Shown: positions 25,922 to 35,554, counted from the first letter of the stretch. The stretch: 64,000 nt of DNA from Natrinema hispanicum (GCF_004217335.1 NZ_SHMP01000003.1:1171980-1235979), one strand, 5' to 3'. A program made the numbers and translations. Notes: generated by a model from the sequence alone, not told the origin.

Positions 25922-26849
25922 AGCCAACGTAGCTGCCGACGAGGATCATGCCGTCGAGTCGCGTAAGCTGTCGCCGATAGCCCATCAGTCCGACCAGCAG
26001 GACGGTGAAGGCGACCATAATCGGCAGCTCAAACCGGAGCGTCGCGGGCTCGATCTCGATCGGCGTGATCAGGGCCACGATGCCAAGCACCGCGAGGATG
26101 TTGTAGATGTTCGACCCGACGACGTTCCCGACAGCGAACGACTCGTGGCCCCGGATCGCGCCGACGACCGAAGCCGCAAGCTCCGGCAGCGACGTCCCGA
26201 GTGCGAGCACCGTCAGTCCGATAACGAGATCCGAGACCCCAAGGGCCGATAGCAGTCCCGTCCCACCGGCGACGAGCCATCGCGAGCCGATCACGAGCAC
26301 GATTAGCCCGCCAATGACGAGCGCTCCATCCCGGGCCGCTACTCCCGACGCCGCTGCCGCGTCGGGTTCGTCGACCATCGGGGCGGACTCCGCGTTCGCG
26401 TAATGGAGGATCATCGCCGTAAATCCCGCGAGCACGACCAGCAAGAGGATTCCCTCGAGCCGACCGAGCCGTCCGTTCGCGCCGAGTGCGACCAGCAAGA
26501 GCGCGGCAAGTACCATGACGGGGACGTGGCGACGGATCACCTGATCGCTGATCTGCAACGGCTTGATGAGCGTGGCGACGCCGAGTACCAGCCCGATGTT
26601 CGCGATGTTCGAGCCGACGATCGTCCCGAGTCCGATGTCACTCGAGACACGTAAGGCACCGATCGCCGAGACGAACAGTTCGGGCGCGGTCGTCGCGAAG
26701 GCAATCACCGTCACGCCGACGGTCGCCGCATGGAGCCCGATGCCGAGTGCCAGCCGTCCCGCACCCGCGACCAGCAATTCGGCACCGCCATAGAGTGCGA
26801 CGATCCCACCCGCCAACAAGAGGAGGTCGAGGGGAGTTCCGGAGAGCAT
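25899..26849 (-). CDS. Calcium/sodium antiporter (CaCA family, YrbG-like)
   Basis: A 316-residue exchanger with ten predicted helices in two inverted halves. Alpha-repeat 1 is VIAFATTAPELFVSAIGAL (about residues 47-65) with GSNIANIGLVLG; alpha-repeat 2 is VLALGTSLPELAASVVGAI (about 209-227) with GSNIYNILAVLG. These are the ion-binding signatures of the CaCA superfamily. A cytosolic Asp/Ala-rich loop (about 155-170) joins the halves. ATG at 26849 begins at the first hydrophobic helix; the longer frame adds a basic non-family prefix. Confidence 0.92.
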   Translation of the reverse strand: MLSGTPLDLLLLAGGIVALYGGAELLVAGAGRLALGIGLHAATVGVTVIAFATTAPELFVSAIGALRVSSDIGLGTIVGSNIANIGLVLGVATLIKPLQISDQVIRRHVPVMVLAALLLVALGANGRLGRLEGILLLVVLAGFTAMILHYANAESAPMVDEPDAAAASGVAARDGALVIGGLIVLVIGSRWLVAGGTGLLSALGVSDLVIGLTVLALGTSLPELAASVVGAIRGHESFAVGNVVGSNIYNILAVLGIVALITPIEIEPATLRFELPIMVAFTVLLVGLMGYRRQLTRLDGMILVGSYVGFIALLVP

Positions 26850-27022
26850 GGCGGCGGCTACTCGTGATGGGGCTAAAAGCCACGCGAAACGGCCACCGGT
26901 CGCAGAACGGCTCGCGTGGGGCGTTGCGTGAGCGGGTCGCAGCCACACGAGATTGAAACCAGCAACACCGCCGGAAAGCCAGACCGATTATAGTCCCACC
27001 ACCCCGACTGACAAACCGAGAG

Positions 27023-27832
27023 ATGGCTATGGACGTGTATGGCTTACTCGGCAATCCGGTCGGCCACTCGCTGTCGCCGCCGATGCACGAGGCCGCCTAC
27101 GACGAACTCGGACTCGAGGCCCGCTACGTGACCTTCGAGCCCGACGAAGACGATATCGAAGACGCGATCGCCGGAGCCGACGCCCTCGGGATTGCCGGGC
27201 TGAACGTGACGATCCCGTTCAAACAGGACGCCCTCGAGATCGTCGCCCCCGAGGACTTGGCAGCTCGAATCGGCGCAGTCAACACGATCGACTTCTCGGG
27301 CTCGGGGCCGCCGACGGGCTACAACACCGACGCTGTCGGCGCGTTACGTGCGCTGCGCGACCACGACGTCACGATTCAGGACGCGCGGGCGGTCGTCGTG
27401 GGTGCTGGCGGTGCCGGCCGGGCGATCGCGTTCGGGCTCGCCGACGCCGGTGCGACAGTTGCGATCGCGAACCGAACCGAGTCGAAAGCACACACCCTCG
27501 CCGAGGAGGTGCCCCGCGCGACTGGCCACGGACTCGGAGACCTCGAGCGACTGGTCGCTAACGCCGACGTGGTGGTCAACGCCACGAGCGTGGGCATGGA
27601 ATCGGACGCGACGCCGGTTCCCGCCGACGCACTCCACGAGGAGCTGGCCGTCCTCGATGCGGTTTACAGCCCGCTCGAGACGCGACTGCTGCGCGATGCG
27701 GCCGACGCTGGCGCGACGACTGTCGACGGCGCATGGATGTTGCTCTATCAGGGCGTCGAGGCGTTCGAGATCTGGACCGGCCGGGACGCACCTGTCGACG
27801 CGATGAACAACGCGCTTCGCTCGCGTCTGTAG
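27023..27832 (+). CDS. aroE: Shikimate dehydrogenase
   Basis: A 269-residue NADP-dependent enzyme converting 3-dehydroshikimate to shikimate in the chorismate pathway. The substrate motif [17 protein letters not shown] (about residues 9-25), the catalytic Lys in [12 protein letters not shown] (about 67-78) and the cofactor loop [16 protein letters not shown] (about 127-142) are all seen, followed by NRTESKA (NADP selectivity). ATG at 27029 (MDVYGLLG) is an equally possible start. It lies 1.6 kb upstream of the pab genes, which consume chorismate. Confidence 0.94.
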   Translation: MAMDVYGLLGNPVGHSLSPPMHEAAYDELGLEARYVTFEPDEDDIEDAIAGADALGIAGLNVTIPFKQDALEIVAPEDLAARIGAVNTIDFSGSGPPTGYNTDAVGALRALRDHDVTIQDARAVVVGAGGAGRAIAFGLADAGATVAIANRTESKAHTLAEEVPRATGHGLGDLERLVANADVVVNATSVGMESDATPVPADALHEELAVLDAVYSPLETRLLRDAADAGATTVDGAWMLLYQGVEAFEIWTGRDAPVDAMNNALRSRL

Positions 27833-27875
27833 GCTGCTGGCGGGCACGGTCGAAACACTGACAGTATCAGGCGAA

Positions 27876-27881
27876 TTTAAG
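27876..27881 (+). promoter_or_regulatory. TATA box of the HhH-domain gene
   Basis: TTTAAG is centred about 28 bp before the ATG at 27907. It excludes the upstream in-frame GTG at 27883, which would lie before the transcription start. Confidence 0.55.
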
Positions 27882-27906
27882 TGTGGGAACCGACTACGTC
27901 GATATA

Positions 27907-28509
27907 ATGGCACTCCTCCAGAAGCTGAAGTCCCTGTTGGGGTTCGACGGGGCGGACTCGGAGCGTGGGCGCTCTCGAGAGGTCGGCGTAACGGTCGAAC
28001 GAGAAGCGGCGGACGACGGACCTGAGACCGCCACGGCTCAAGACCGGACGGAGGACGTGCGTGCCGAACCGCCACAGTCGGCTACTGCGGGGACGGCGGA
28101 CGACGCACCTGAGCAGCCGACCGACGTCGACACAGCCACGGAACCAGCTGTCGATTCCGAGACGGCGGCTGAAGCCGAGTCGGCCGACGATACTGATACC
28201 GATCTCGAGGTGGACGCCGAATCCGAACAGGTCGAACCGGAGTTGGACGACGAGACGGAACCGGAACCCGAACCAGAACCGGCTGTCGAACCCGAGTCCG
28301 AGCCGGACGTGGAGCCAGAACCGGAAGTGAAAGCGGAGCCAGTCACCGAGATCAAAGGTATCGGCCCGGCCTATGCCGACCGCCTCGCCGGAGCGGGCGT
28401 CGAAACCGTCGCCGAACTCGCCGCGTCGGACGCCGCCGAACTCGCCGACCAGACAGACATCTCCGAGAAACGCATTCAGGGCTGGATCGACCGCGCCGAA
28501 GTCCGGTAA
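27907..28509 (+). CDS. Helix-hairpin-helix domain protein with acidic linker
   Basis: A 200-residue protein in three parts: a short amphipathic N-terminus MALLQKLKSLLGFDGA, a long disordered Glu/Asp/Pro/Val-rich region (about residues 20-140, with EPEPEPEPAVEPE runs), and a C-terminal helix-hairpin-helix domain with EIKGIGPAYADRLAGAGVET (about 146-165) and a second HhH ending ISEKRIQGWIDRAEVR. Such C-terminal domains bind DNA or proteins non-specifically and recur in haloarchaeal proteins of unknown role. Confidence 0.82.
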   Translation: MALLQKLKSLLGFDGADSERGRSREVGVTVEREAADDGPETATAQDRTEDVRAEPPQSATAGTADDAPEQPTDVDTATEPAVDSETAAEAESADDTDTDLEVDAESEQVEPELDDETEPEPEPEPAVEPESEPDVEPEPEVKAEPVTEIKGIGPAYADRLAGAGVETVAELAASDAAELADQTDISEKRIQGWIDRAEVR

Positions 28510-28650
28510 CGAATCGACCAGACACCCGTCGAATCCGCCCTCACGTCATCGTTTCACTGTCCCCATCACTGCCTGCTTGTTTTCTGCGCTGTCACCCACA
28601 ACAGCCCCGAAATCGCAAGAGGATTACCCACCGACTCCGTCCCGCTCGAC

Positions 28651-30246
28651 ATGAGCGATCCGCGCGTCGTCACGACGCTCGACTCGTTTCGCGCTGCCGC
28701 ATCCAGCCGTGGTGGGGCGGCTGCGGACCGGGCCGCATCGTCGGCTCCGAGCGGCCGCCGCGTTCCTGTCGAAGTCCGCGTGCCCGTCAGCGATCCGTTT
28801 CTCGCCTATCGCCGCGCCCGCGACGGCGACGGTGGCGCGTTCCTCGAGACGACCGGCGGCCAGCCCGGCTGGGGCTATTTCGGCGTCGATCCCGTCGAGC
28901 GGCTCACGGTCGGCCCCGACGCCGTTTTACGAGCACAGGACGATCGATCGCCGACGCTGGCCGCACTCGAGGGGCTGCTCGCGGACGACCGACTCGCCCG
29001 CGGCGAGTGTGACGTTCCCTATCCCTGCGGAGCCATCGGCTGGCTCTCCTACGATGTGGCCCGCGAACTCGAGTCCCTCCCCGAGTCGGCCGTCGACGAC
29101 CGAGGTCTGCCTCGGCTCGAGGCTGCGGTCTACGACCGCCTCGCAGCCTGGGAGGAGCCGACCCAGGGAGCGGTGACGCTGCGGATCACGGCCTGCCCGC
29201 GGGTCGGCGGCGACGTGACTGAGCCCGAGGACGCTGTCCTCGAGACAGCCTACGAGCGTGGCCGCGAGCGCGCGCTCGAACTCGCTGACGCCGTTCGCGA
29301 CGGTGATCCCGAGATCGGCGAGCCGCCGGTCTCACGTTCCGATGCGACCTTCGAGAGCGATTGTGGTCGCGAGGCCTTTGCCGACCGCGTGCGACAGGTC
29401 AAGAAGTACGTCCACGATGGCGACACCTTTCAGGCAAACATCTCCCAGCGGCTGGTCGCACCCGCCGCGGTCCACCCCGTCGCCGCCTACGACGCCCTGC
29501 GACGGGTCAATCCGGCACCCTACTCCTGTCTACTCGAGTTCCGGGCAGCCGATCTTGTGAGCGCGAGTCCGGAACTGTTGCTTGAGCGCGACAGCGAGTT
29601 CGTCAGGACCGAGCCGATCGCGGGGACGCGACCGCGCGGCGAGACACCGGATGAAGACGACGCGCTCGAGGAAGACCTATTAGCTGATGAGAAGGAACGC
29701 GCCGAGCACGCGATGTTGGTCGACCTAGAGCGCAACGACCTCGGGAAGGTCTGTGCGTACGGCTCCGTCGACGTCGCGGAGTATCGCCGGATCGACCGCT
29801 ACTCCGAGGTGATGCACCTCGTCTCGAACGTCACGGGCCAATTGCGCCCGGAGGCGACACTGTCCGACGCCATCGCGGCGGTCTTCCCCGGCGGGACGAT
29901 CACCGGTGCACCGAAACCACGGACGATGGCGATCATCGACGAACTCGAGGCGACCCGGCGCGGTCCCTACACCGGCAGCGTCGGCATCTTCGGCTTCGAC
30001 GGCCGGGCCACGCTGAATATCGTCATCCGGACGCTGGTCCACCACGCCGACGAGTACCACCTGCGGGTCGGTGCGGGCATCGTCCACGACTCAGATCCGA
30101 CCAGCGAGTACGACGAAACGCTCGCCAAGGCCCGCGCACTCATCACGGCGGTCGACGAGGCGCTGGGCGAACGGGCTGAACTGGGGCTCGAGGCGCAAGG
30201 CGGCGCTTCGTCTGAGCGCTCGGCGGGAGGTGAGCCGCGTGAGTAA
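28651..30246 (+). CDS. pabB: Aminodeoxychorismate synthase component I
   Basis: A 531-residue chorismate-utilising enzyme. The C-terminal chorismate-binding domain shows [78 protein letters not shown] and [14 protein letters not shown], all in the conserved order. With pabA and pabC directly downstream the reaction is chorismate to aminodeoxychorismate for p-aminobenzoate, rather than anthranilate; TrpE is the alternative by sequence alone. Its stop overlaps the pabA start by 8 bp. Confidence 0.9.
   Translation: MSDPRVVTTLDSFRAAASSRGGAAADRAASSAPSGRRVPVEVRVPVSDPFLAYRRARDGDGGAFLETTGGQPGWGYFGVDPVERLTVGPDAVLRAQDDRSPTLAALEGLLADDRLARGECDVPYPCGAIGWLSYDVARELESLPESAVDDRGLPRLEAAVYDRLAAWEEPTQGAVTLRITACPRVGGDVTEPEDAVLETAYERGRERALELADAVRDGDPEIGEPPVSRSDATFESDCGREAFADRVRQVKKYVHDGDTFQANISQRLVAPAAVHPVAAYDALRRVNPAPYSCLLEFRAADLVSASPELLLERDSEFVRTEPIAGTRPRGETPDEDDALEEDLLADEKERAEHAMLVDLERNDLGKVCAYGSVDVAEYRRIDRYSEVMHLVSNVTGQLRPEATLSDAIAAVFPGGTITGAPKPRTMAIIDELEATRRGPYTGSVGIFGFDGRATLNIVIRTLVHHADEYHLRVGAGIVHDSDPTSEYDETLAKARALITAVDEALGERAELGLEAQGGASSERSAGGEPRE
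30226..30233 (+). promoter_or_regulatory. Ribosome binding site of pabA
   Basis: GGAGGTGA, a perfect anti-SD match inside the end of pabB, lies 5 nt before the GTG at 30239 and fixes the pabA start despite a long upstream frame. Confidence 0.7.
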
Positions 30247-30931
30247 TCCCGAAGCCGTAGCTGAAACACGAATCCTCGTTGTTGACAACTACGATTCGTT
30301 CGCGTACAACCTCGTCCAGTACGTCGGTGAACTCGCAGATGAGGTCGTCGTCCGGCGTAACGATGAAATCGACCTCGCAGGCGTTCGCGATCTCGAGCCG
30401 ACGGGAATCGTCGTCTCGCCGGGACCGGGCACTCCACAGGAGGCCGGCATCTCGGTCCCGCTGTTCGCCGAGACCGACTACCCCATTCTCGGGGTCTGTC
30501 TCGGCCATCAGGCGCTGTGTGCAGCCGAAGGCGCGCCGGTCGTCCACGCCCCCGAAGTCGTCCACGGAAAGCCGTCGACGATCAGCCACGACGGGACTGG
30601 GATCTTCGCGGGACTTCCGTCGACGTTCCAGGTCGGGCGCTATCACTCACTTGCGGTCGAGCGCGATGAATTACCGGCCTCGCTCGAGGAAACTGCCCAG
30701 ACGGCAGACGAGCGCGGCGTCCTGATGGCGGTACGCCACCGCGAGAAACCCCACATCGGCGTGCAGTTTCACCCCGAAAGCATCCTCACGCGAGGACAGC
30801 CGGATACGGTGACCGGGACGGACGACGGCACCGGCGAGGAAATATCGCTTGCGCTCGGAAAGCAACTGATCGAAAACTTCTGTCGGTTCGCCGCGAGGGC
30901 CGACAGGGACACGGAGGCTCACGATGAATGA
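30239..30931 (+). CDS. pabA: Aminodeoxychorismate synthase component II (glutamine amidotransferase)
   Basis: A 230-residue class I glutamine amidotransferase that supplies ammonia to PabB. The N-terminal strand [19 protein letters not shown], the nucleophile elbow [10 protein letters not shown] (Cys about residue 89) and the His/Glu pair in [12 protein letters not shown] (about 173-184) complete the triad. An insertion of about 15 acidic residues after HPESILTR is seen in haloarchaea. GTG start with strong RBS; overlaps pabB by 8 bp and pabC by 8 bp. Confidence 0.92.
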   Translation: MSNPEAVAETRILVVDNYDSFAYNLVQYVGELADEVVVRRNDEIDLAGVRDLEPTGIVVSPGPGTPQEAGISVPLFAETDYPILGVCLGHQALCAAEGAPVVHAPEVVHGKPSTISHDGTGIFAGLPSTFQVGRYHSLAVERDELPASLEETAQTADERGVLMAVRHREKPHIGVQFHPESILTRGQPDTVTGTDDGTGEEISLALGKQLIENFCRFAARADRDTEAHDE

Positions 30932-31796
30932 TGAACTGCGCTATCATGTCGACGGCGATCTCGTTCCCGCCAGCGAGGCCGCTGTCAGCGTTGACGATCG
31001 GGGGTTTCGCTACGGCGACGCCGCCTTCGAGACGCTACGGGCCTACGGCGGGACGATCTTCGCGTGGGACGCCCACCGCGATCGTCTCGAGCGCACCTGC
31101 GAGGCCCTGTCGCTCGAGCACGGGCTGACGGCGGCTGATCTCCGGGGCCGAATCGACGAGACGCTCGTGGCGAACGACCTCGCGGACGCCTACGTCCGCC
31201 TCTCGATCACGCGCGGCGTCCAGTCGGGGAAACTCACACCGCAGCCAGCAGTTGATCCGACGGTGGTGATATACGTGAAACCGCTTCCGCGAGGTGGGCT
31301 CGCGGGCGAGTCAGTCTGGGACGCCCCAGCGACAGTCGAGACGGTCGCAACCCGGCGAATCCCCGACGAAGCGATTCCGACGGCAGCCAAGACACACAAC
31401 TACCTGAACGGGATTCTCGCGCGCGCAGAACTCGAGGCCGACGCGGACGAAGCGCTCATGTGCGATCTCGAGGGCCATATCGCGGAAGGGGCGACGAGCA
31501 ACCTCTGGTTCGTCCGTGACGGTGACCTCTACACGCCGACGACCGATGGGCCGGTGCTGCCGGGGATCACCCGGCAAATCGTGCTCGAGCTCGCTCGGGA
31601 CGCTGGCATCGCAGTCCACGAGGGCTCGTACGAGCCAGCCGACGTTCACGGCGCTGCCGAGGCGTTTCTGACCAATCGGACCTGGGAGCTGCGCCCGATC
31701 GCGACGCTTGACGGCCACGAGATCGGTGGCGGACCCGTTACGGAACGACTCGCACGGCGCTACGACGAGCGGGTCGAACGGACGTGTTACGAGTAG
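30924..31796 (+). CDS. pabC: Aminodeoxychorismate lyase-like class IV PLP enzyme
   Basis: A 290-residue fold-type IV PLP enzyme. VDDRGFRYGDAAFETLRAYGG (N-terminal active-site segment, about residues 23-43), the PLP lysine in IPTAAKTHNYLNGILARAE (about 151-169), EGHIAEGATSNLW (about 183-195) and LPGITRQIVLELA (about 211-223) follow the family order. By position after pabB-pabA it should release pyruvate from aminodeoxychorismate to give p-aminobenzoate. Branched-chain or D-amino acid transaminase activity is the sequence-level alternative. GGAGG lies 6 nt before the ATG. Confidence 0.88.
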   Translation: MNDELRYHVDGDLVPASEAAVSVDDRGFRYGDAAFETLRAYGGTIFAWDAHRDRLERTCEALSLEHGLTAADLRGRIDETLVANDLADAYVRLSITRGVQSGKLTPQPAVDPTVVIYVKPLPRGGLAGESVWDAPATVETVATRRIPDEAIPTAAKTHNYLNGILARAELEADADEALMCDLEGHIAEGATSNLWFVRDGDLYTPTTDGPVLPGITRQIVLELARDAGIAVHEGSYEPADVHGAAEAFLTNRTWELRPIATLDGHEIGGGPVTERLARRYDERVERTCYE

Positions 31797-31825
31797 CCGT
31801 CACGATTCGTCTTCGAAGGAGTGAG

Positions 31826-32935
31826 TTACTCGGATTCGACGAGCACCCGCACTGACTCGCTCGAGTCATCGTCGGGCGTCTCGATCAGTTCCCGTTCCGT
31901 CCCCGAGAGCTCGAGGACGAACTCGCTGCCGAACGCGCTCGCGGGTGTCTGGAATCCATCCGGAACACGGGCGCTGTCCTCGAGCATCCGTTGGGCGGCT
32001 ACCACCGCCGCTTCGGCGGTCAGCGCGTAGGGGTTGGGCGTCCGCAGCCGGGCCCGCGCCTGCTGGCCAGTGGCGTCGTCGACGACCTCGCCCCAGACGA
32101 CCGCGCTGCCGGTCGCCAGTTGTGCTCCGTCCGGATCGTCGAGACGGGCGTCGATGACCCGCTTCAGCAGGCGCTCGACCGGCCCGCGCTCGAGCAGCCA
32201 CCCCAGCGAATCGACGGCCGCCAGTCCGCTCGCCGCCCACGGCGGCGCGGCGGCGTAGACTTCGATGGATTCGATGCCAGTGCTGTGAGCGGCGGTGACG
32301 ACGTCGCCCCACGGGATCGTGACGGCGTGTTCGGGGCCGTCGCCGAAGTCGATCTCGCGTGTTCGGTAGCCGGCCGGCACCTGAATGAGTCGGCCGTTCC
32401 GGCGGACGACACCGCCGCTGCCGAGGTGTTCGACGAGCGTTCGGGCGGTGCCCCGCGAGAGCCCGCCGCCGCTTTTGATCCCCAAGCGAAGCGTGTCGGC
32501 AGCGGGGAGTTGGTCGGCGAGGAAAGCCGCCAGACAGTCCGACGGCACGACGTCGAAGCCGACCCCGGGCAGGAGCGTAACTCCCGCTTCGTGGGCTGTG
32601 TCATCGCGCTGGCGGAGACGCTCGAAGACCGGGAACTCGCCGGTGATGTCCAGATAGTCCGTGCCCGCCTCGAGACAGGCCGCGACCAACGGCTCGGCGG
32701 TGTCGACGAACGGCCCCGCACAGTTCACCACGGCATCGAAGCCCTCGAGATGGGACGCGAGGTCTGCCGACTCGAGATCGATGACGCGACCGTCGACGCC
32801 GAGGGCGTCGGCCTGGCGTGCGATTGCGCGGCCGTCCCGGCCGGCGACGACGGGCGATCCCCCTCGTGCGACGGCCTCGCGGGCGATCAGTCGGCCCGTG
32901 TAACCGTAGGAGCCGTAGATGAGAAGGGAGTCCAT
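31826..32935 (-). CDS. Saccharopine dehydrogenase-like NAD(P)-binding protein
   Basis: A 369-residue oxidoreductase of the saccharopine dehydrogenase-like/trans-acting enoyl reductase group. The N-terminus LLIYGSYGYTGRLIAREA (residues 4-21) is the atypical Rossmann loop of this group. AVVNCAGPFVDTAEPLVAAC (about 69-88), TDYLDITGEFPVFERL and LLPGVGFDVVPSDCLAAFLA follow as expected. The substrate is unknown; links to lipid or polyketide reduction in bacteria do not transfer reliably. A strong TATA box (TTTAAAAT, 32959-32966) lies 27 bp upstream of the ATG. Confidence 0.86.
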   Translation of the reverse strand: MDSLLIYGSYGYTGRLIAREAVARGGSPVVAGRDGRAIARQADALGVDGRVIDLESADLASHLEGFDAVVNCAGPFVDTAEPLVAACLEAGTDYLDITGEFPVFERLRQRDDTAHEAGVTLLPGVGFDVVPSDCLAAFLADQLPAADTLRLGIKSGGGLSRGTARTLVEHLGSGGVVRRNGRLIQVPAGYRTREIDFGDGPEHAVTIPWGDVVTAAHSTGIESIEVYAAAPPWAASGLAAVDSLGWLLERGPVERLLKRVIDARLDDPDGAQLATGSAVVWGEVVDDATGQQARARLRTPNPYALTAEAAVVAAQRMLEDSARVPDGFQTPASAFGSEFVLELSGTERELIETPDDDSSESVRVLVESE

Positions 32936-32958
32936 AGGTCGCGTTCGTCGGAGAGCGA

Positions 32959-32966
32959 TTTAAAAT
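32959..32966 (-). promoter_or_regulatory. TATA box of the saccharopine dehydrogenase-like gene
   Basis: ATTTTAAA on the minus strand is centred 27 bp from the ATG at 32935, giving a leaderless transcript. Confidence 0.55.
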
Positions 32967-33032
32967 TCCGTCAGACGCGTGTTCACTCGATGGCATAACG
33001 TTCAGGACCGCTGACTTCCAACGGACGCGGTG

Positions 33033-33482
33033 ATGGACGCTGAACGGATCACGGCGCTGTCGGACGTGCCCACCGATTCGACGGTTTGTTTCCACGTGAC
33101 CGACGAGTCGGGCGAGACACAGGAGGCGATTCTCGTCAGGACCGACCCGGTCGCGACCGACGGCGGCGACCCGGTCTCTGAAGACGGTGTTACCTGCTGG
33201 TTGAACTACTGCCAGCATCTTACACACATCAAACTCGACAAGGGGTCAGGCGCGCCGATGCGAGACGGCGAAGTCGTCTGTGCAAATCACGGCGCGTACT
33301 TCGCGGCCGACTCCGGTCGCTGTACGTTCGGTCCCTGTGAAGATGCCTATCTCACCGGCCTCGAGGTGACCGTCGAGGATGGCGACGTCTATCTGACTGA
33401 CGACGACTACGCGTTCGTCGGGCTTGGCCCGGTCGAGACTGACGACTGTGATCGCGCCTCGAATTCGAACGTCGAGTTCTAG
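33033..33482 (+). CDS. Rieske [2Fe-2S] domain protein
   Basis: A 149-residue soluble Rieske-fold protein. The two cluster loops are WLNYCQHLTHIKL (Cys-x-His) and VVCANHGAYFAADSGRC (Cys-x2-His), with a second Cys pair nearby. There is no signal or membrane anchor, so it is a cytosolic ferredoxin-like protein and not the cytochrome bc Rieske subunit. GTG at 33030 is an alternative start one codon upstream. Its 3' end overlaps the convergent HTH gene by 4 bp. Confidence 0.88.
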   Translation: MDAERITALSDVPTDSTVCFHVTDESGETQEAILVRTDPVATDGGDPVSEDGVTCWLNYCQHLTHIKLDKGSGAPMRDGEVVCANHGAYFAADSGRCTFGPCEDAYLTGLEVTVEDGDVYLTDDDYAFVGLGPVETDDCDRASNSNVEF

Positions 33483-33847
33483 ATGGTGGCTGGCGCGACC
33501 AGGTCCCGCTCCTGATCGTACTCGAGCAGGCCGGCGTCGACCAGCCGCGGCAGATGGTCGTGGTAGAGGGACAGATAGACCTCTTTGACGCGTTCGGCCG
33601 AGATGTTTCGCACGGTGTGGCCCGTTTCGCGGGCCGCGACTTCCTCGGCTGCGTCCGGCAGCGTCACCTCCTCGCCGTAGCTGCGCATCACCGACAGCAG
33701 CAGTCGGCGACGCTGGTCGGCAAGCAGGGAGAACACGTCGTCGAGCGTTTTGGCCGCCGGGTCCGGCCTGTCGGCCTCATCGAGCCAGTCGAGTACCGTC
33801 CGTACGATCTCGACGCAGTCACGCTCCGAATGCGATCTGGAAGTCAT
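33479..33847 (-). CDS. Winged-helix protein (DUF7344-like)
   Basis: A 122-residue one-domain version of the DUF7344 winged helix also found twice in the protein at 24932. The core is TLDDVFSLLADQRRRLLLSVM (about residues 36-56) then VYLSLYHDHLPRLVDAGLLEY (about 89-110). ATG at 33847 is preferred; the longer frame would need a TTG start and adds 47 unlike residues. It is a likely DNA-binding regulator; the target is unknown. Confidence 0.8.
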   Translation of the reverse strand: MTSRSHSERDCVEIVRTVLDWLDEADRPDPAAKTLDDVFSLLADQRRRLLLSVMRSYGEEVTLPDAAEEVAARETGHTVRNISAERVKEVYLSLYHDHLPRLVDAGLLEYDQERDLVAPATI

Positions 33848-34034
33848 GTGTGGTCCGTCGTTCTCGAGCAGGTGCGACTGAACCGAGCCGAACGCCGCTT
33901 CGACGGGCCGTGACGCCGCCACTCGCTCGAGAGTTCGTATCGGGTTCTCGCCTGCACCACAAATATTAGTATCGGATCCAGTTGACAACTCCCATGGTGA
34001 AGTGACAGTTGATCGTCGATGAACGTCTGGTTCA

Positions 34035-34114
34035 GACGGTCTGCTGTACCGATGTACCGGTGCAACCGCAGGACAAGTCGCGGGTACGCCGGAACTGACT
34101 GACAGGAGTCCGTA
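34035..34114. repeat. 80-bp palindromic repeat, copy 4
   Basis: Left arm GACGGTCTGCTGT (34035-34047) and right arm ACAGGAGTCCGTA; inner stem CCGGTGCAACCGC with GCGGGTACGCCGG. It lies 4 nt beyond the TGA stop (34121-34119) of the minus-strand Zn-ribbon regulator gene, and the junction again contains TGATACGG on that strand. Confidence 0.85.
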
Positions 34115-34118
34115 TCAG

Positions 34119-34409
34119 TCACTCGATCGTGAACGTCGGCTCGTCGATGGACTCGCTTTTGCACTCGGGACACCGCGAGGGGAGGTTCAGCAGGTCGTCG
34201 TAGTCGTCGAACCCGCAGTCCCGACACGTCGGCGGTGCAACGAGCAGTTGCTCGTCAGTGCCGTCGACCGACCGGGAGACGTGTTCGACGTGGCGGACAA
34301 CCGCGTGTGGCGTCAGATCGAGCTGGGTGGCCAGCTCGCTCGGCGTCGCCGGTTCGGCACGGAGCGCATCGGCGAGTTTCTGTCGCGTCGTTTCGTCGGC
34401 CTCGCGCAT
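34119..34409 (-). CDS. HTH + zinc-ribbon transcriptional regulator
   Basis: A 96-residue predicted regulator: a winged-helix part (MREADETTRQKLADAL, then TPSELATQLDLTPHAVVRHVEHV) and a C-terminal rubredoxin-like zinc ribbon with CRDCGFDDY and CPECKSES (four Cys). The combination matches small archaeal regulators of COG3357 type (recalled, not searched). ATG at 34409 starts the HTH. It is divergent from the sugar nucleotidyltransferase gene. Confidence 0.85.
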   Translation of the reverse strand: MREADETTRQKLADALRAEPATPSELATQLDLTPHAVVRHVEHVSRSVDGTDEQLLVAPPTCRDCGFDDYDDLLNLPSRCPECKSESIDEPTFTIE

Positions 34410-34582
34410 ACGTCCTCTCAGGCGGTGTGTATTTTTATACTGTTGGACAGCAGTCACAGCGCAGGTCGTTCGTCTCCGTCGTCGATACCAGTTTTTCCTC
34501 CTGCTGTGGGGTTTCGGGCGTGTTAGACCCTCTCACTCGAGAAAGGACAAGTGACTTGGACCCCGCAGGTGAACACCGGCGT

Positions 34583-35554
34583 ATGAAGGCAGTCGTCCTT
34601 GCAGGCGGATACGCGACGCGAATGTGGCCGATTACCAAACACCGGCCCAAGATGTTCCTCCCGATCGGCGAGTCGACCGTCATCGACCGCATCTTCACGG
34701 AACTCGAGACCGACGACCGGATCGAGGAGGTCTACGTCAGCACCAACGAGCGGTTCGCACCCGACTTCGAGGCCCACCTCGCTGACAGCGAGTTCGACAA
34801 GCCCCGGCTCTCAGTCGAGGAGACAACCGAAGAAGACGACAAGTTCGGCGTCGTCGGCGCGCTCGCCCAGCTCATCGACCGCGAGAACGTCGACGACGAC
34901 CTGCTGGTCATCGCCGGCGACAACCTGATCAGTTTCGCCGTTTCGGACTTCCTCGACTATTTTGAGGCCCACGACGCGCCCACGCTCGCCGCCTACGACG
35001 TTGGCTCCCGCGAGAAGGCCAAATCCTACGGGTTAGTCGAGCTCGAGGGTGACCGCGTCGTCGACTTCCAGGAGAAACCCGACGACCCAAAGAGTACGCT
35101 CGTCTCGATCGCCTGCTATGCGTTCCCGCAGGAATCGCTGGATCTGTTGCCGACCTATCTCGAGGACGGCAACAACCCCGACGAGCCGGGCTGGTTCGTC
35201 CAGTGGCTCCAGAACCGCGAGGCGACCTACGCCTACACGTTCGAGGGAGCGTGGTTCGATATCGGCACTCCCGAAAGCTACCTCGACGCCGTCGCCTGGC
35301 ACCTCGATGGCGACTCGCTGGTCGCCGATTCGGCAACGCTCGAAGACGCCACGATCGGCGAGAACGTCCACGTCATGGACGACGTCACGCTCGAGGGCAC
35401 CAACCTCGAGCACACCGTCATCTTCCCGGACGCGACGGTCAAGAACGGCGATATCCGCCGATCGATCATCGATGAGGGCACTCGGATCGAGGATCTCGAC
35501 CTCGCCGGGGCGCTCATCGGAGCCCACACGACGATCACGAACGGGACGGAGTAG
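34583..35554 (+). CDS. Sugar-1-phosphate nucleotidyltransferase
   Basis: A 323-residue NTP_transferase protein. The nucleotide loop is MKAVVLAGGYATRMWPITKH with PKMFLPIGESTVIDRIF after it. LVIAGDNLISFAV (about residues 107-119) gives the metal-binding Asp, and FEGAWFDIGTPESYLDAV (about 222-239) the product site. The C-terminal 80 residues form left-handed beta-helix repeats (TLEDATIGENVHVMDDV, TLEGTNLEHTVIF). It makes an NDP-sugar (dTDP-, UDP- or GDP-), probably for glycan synthesis; the nucleotide and sugar cannot be told. A GGTGA lies 10 nt upstream of ATG 34583. Confidence 0.9.
   Translation: MKAVVLAGGYATRMWPITKHRPKMFLPIGESTVIDRIFTELETDDRIEEVYVSTNERFAPDFEAHLADSEFDKPRLSVEETTEEDDKFGVVGALAQLIDRENVDDDLLVIAGDNLISFAVSDFLDYFEAHDAPTLAAYDVGSREKAKSYGLVELEGDRVVDFQEKPDDPKSTLVSIACYAFPQESLDLLPTYLEDGNNPDEPGWFVQWLQNREATYAYTFEGAWFDIGTPESYLDAVAWHLDGDSLVADSATLEDATIGENVHVMDDVTLEGTNLEHTVIFPDATVKNGDIRRSIIDEGTRIEDLDLAGALIGAHTTITNGTE

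Noticed and set aside
28200..28340. Repetitive GAACCGGAACCC tract
   Set aside because: It encodes the Glu-Pro-rich linker of the HhH protein and needs no separate repeat feature.
28651..31796. pabB-pabA-pabC as a tryptophan (trpE-trpG) locus
   Set aside because: The third gene is a class IV PLP enzyme and no other trp gene is present, so the p-aminobenzoate route is favoured; TrpE/TrpG remains a sequence-level alternative.
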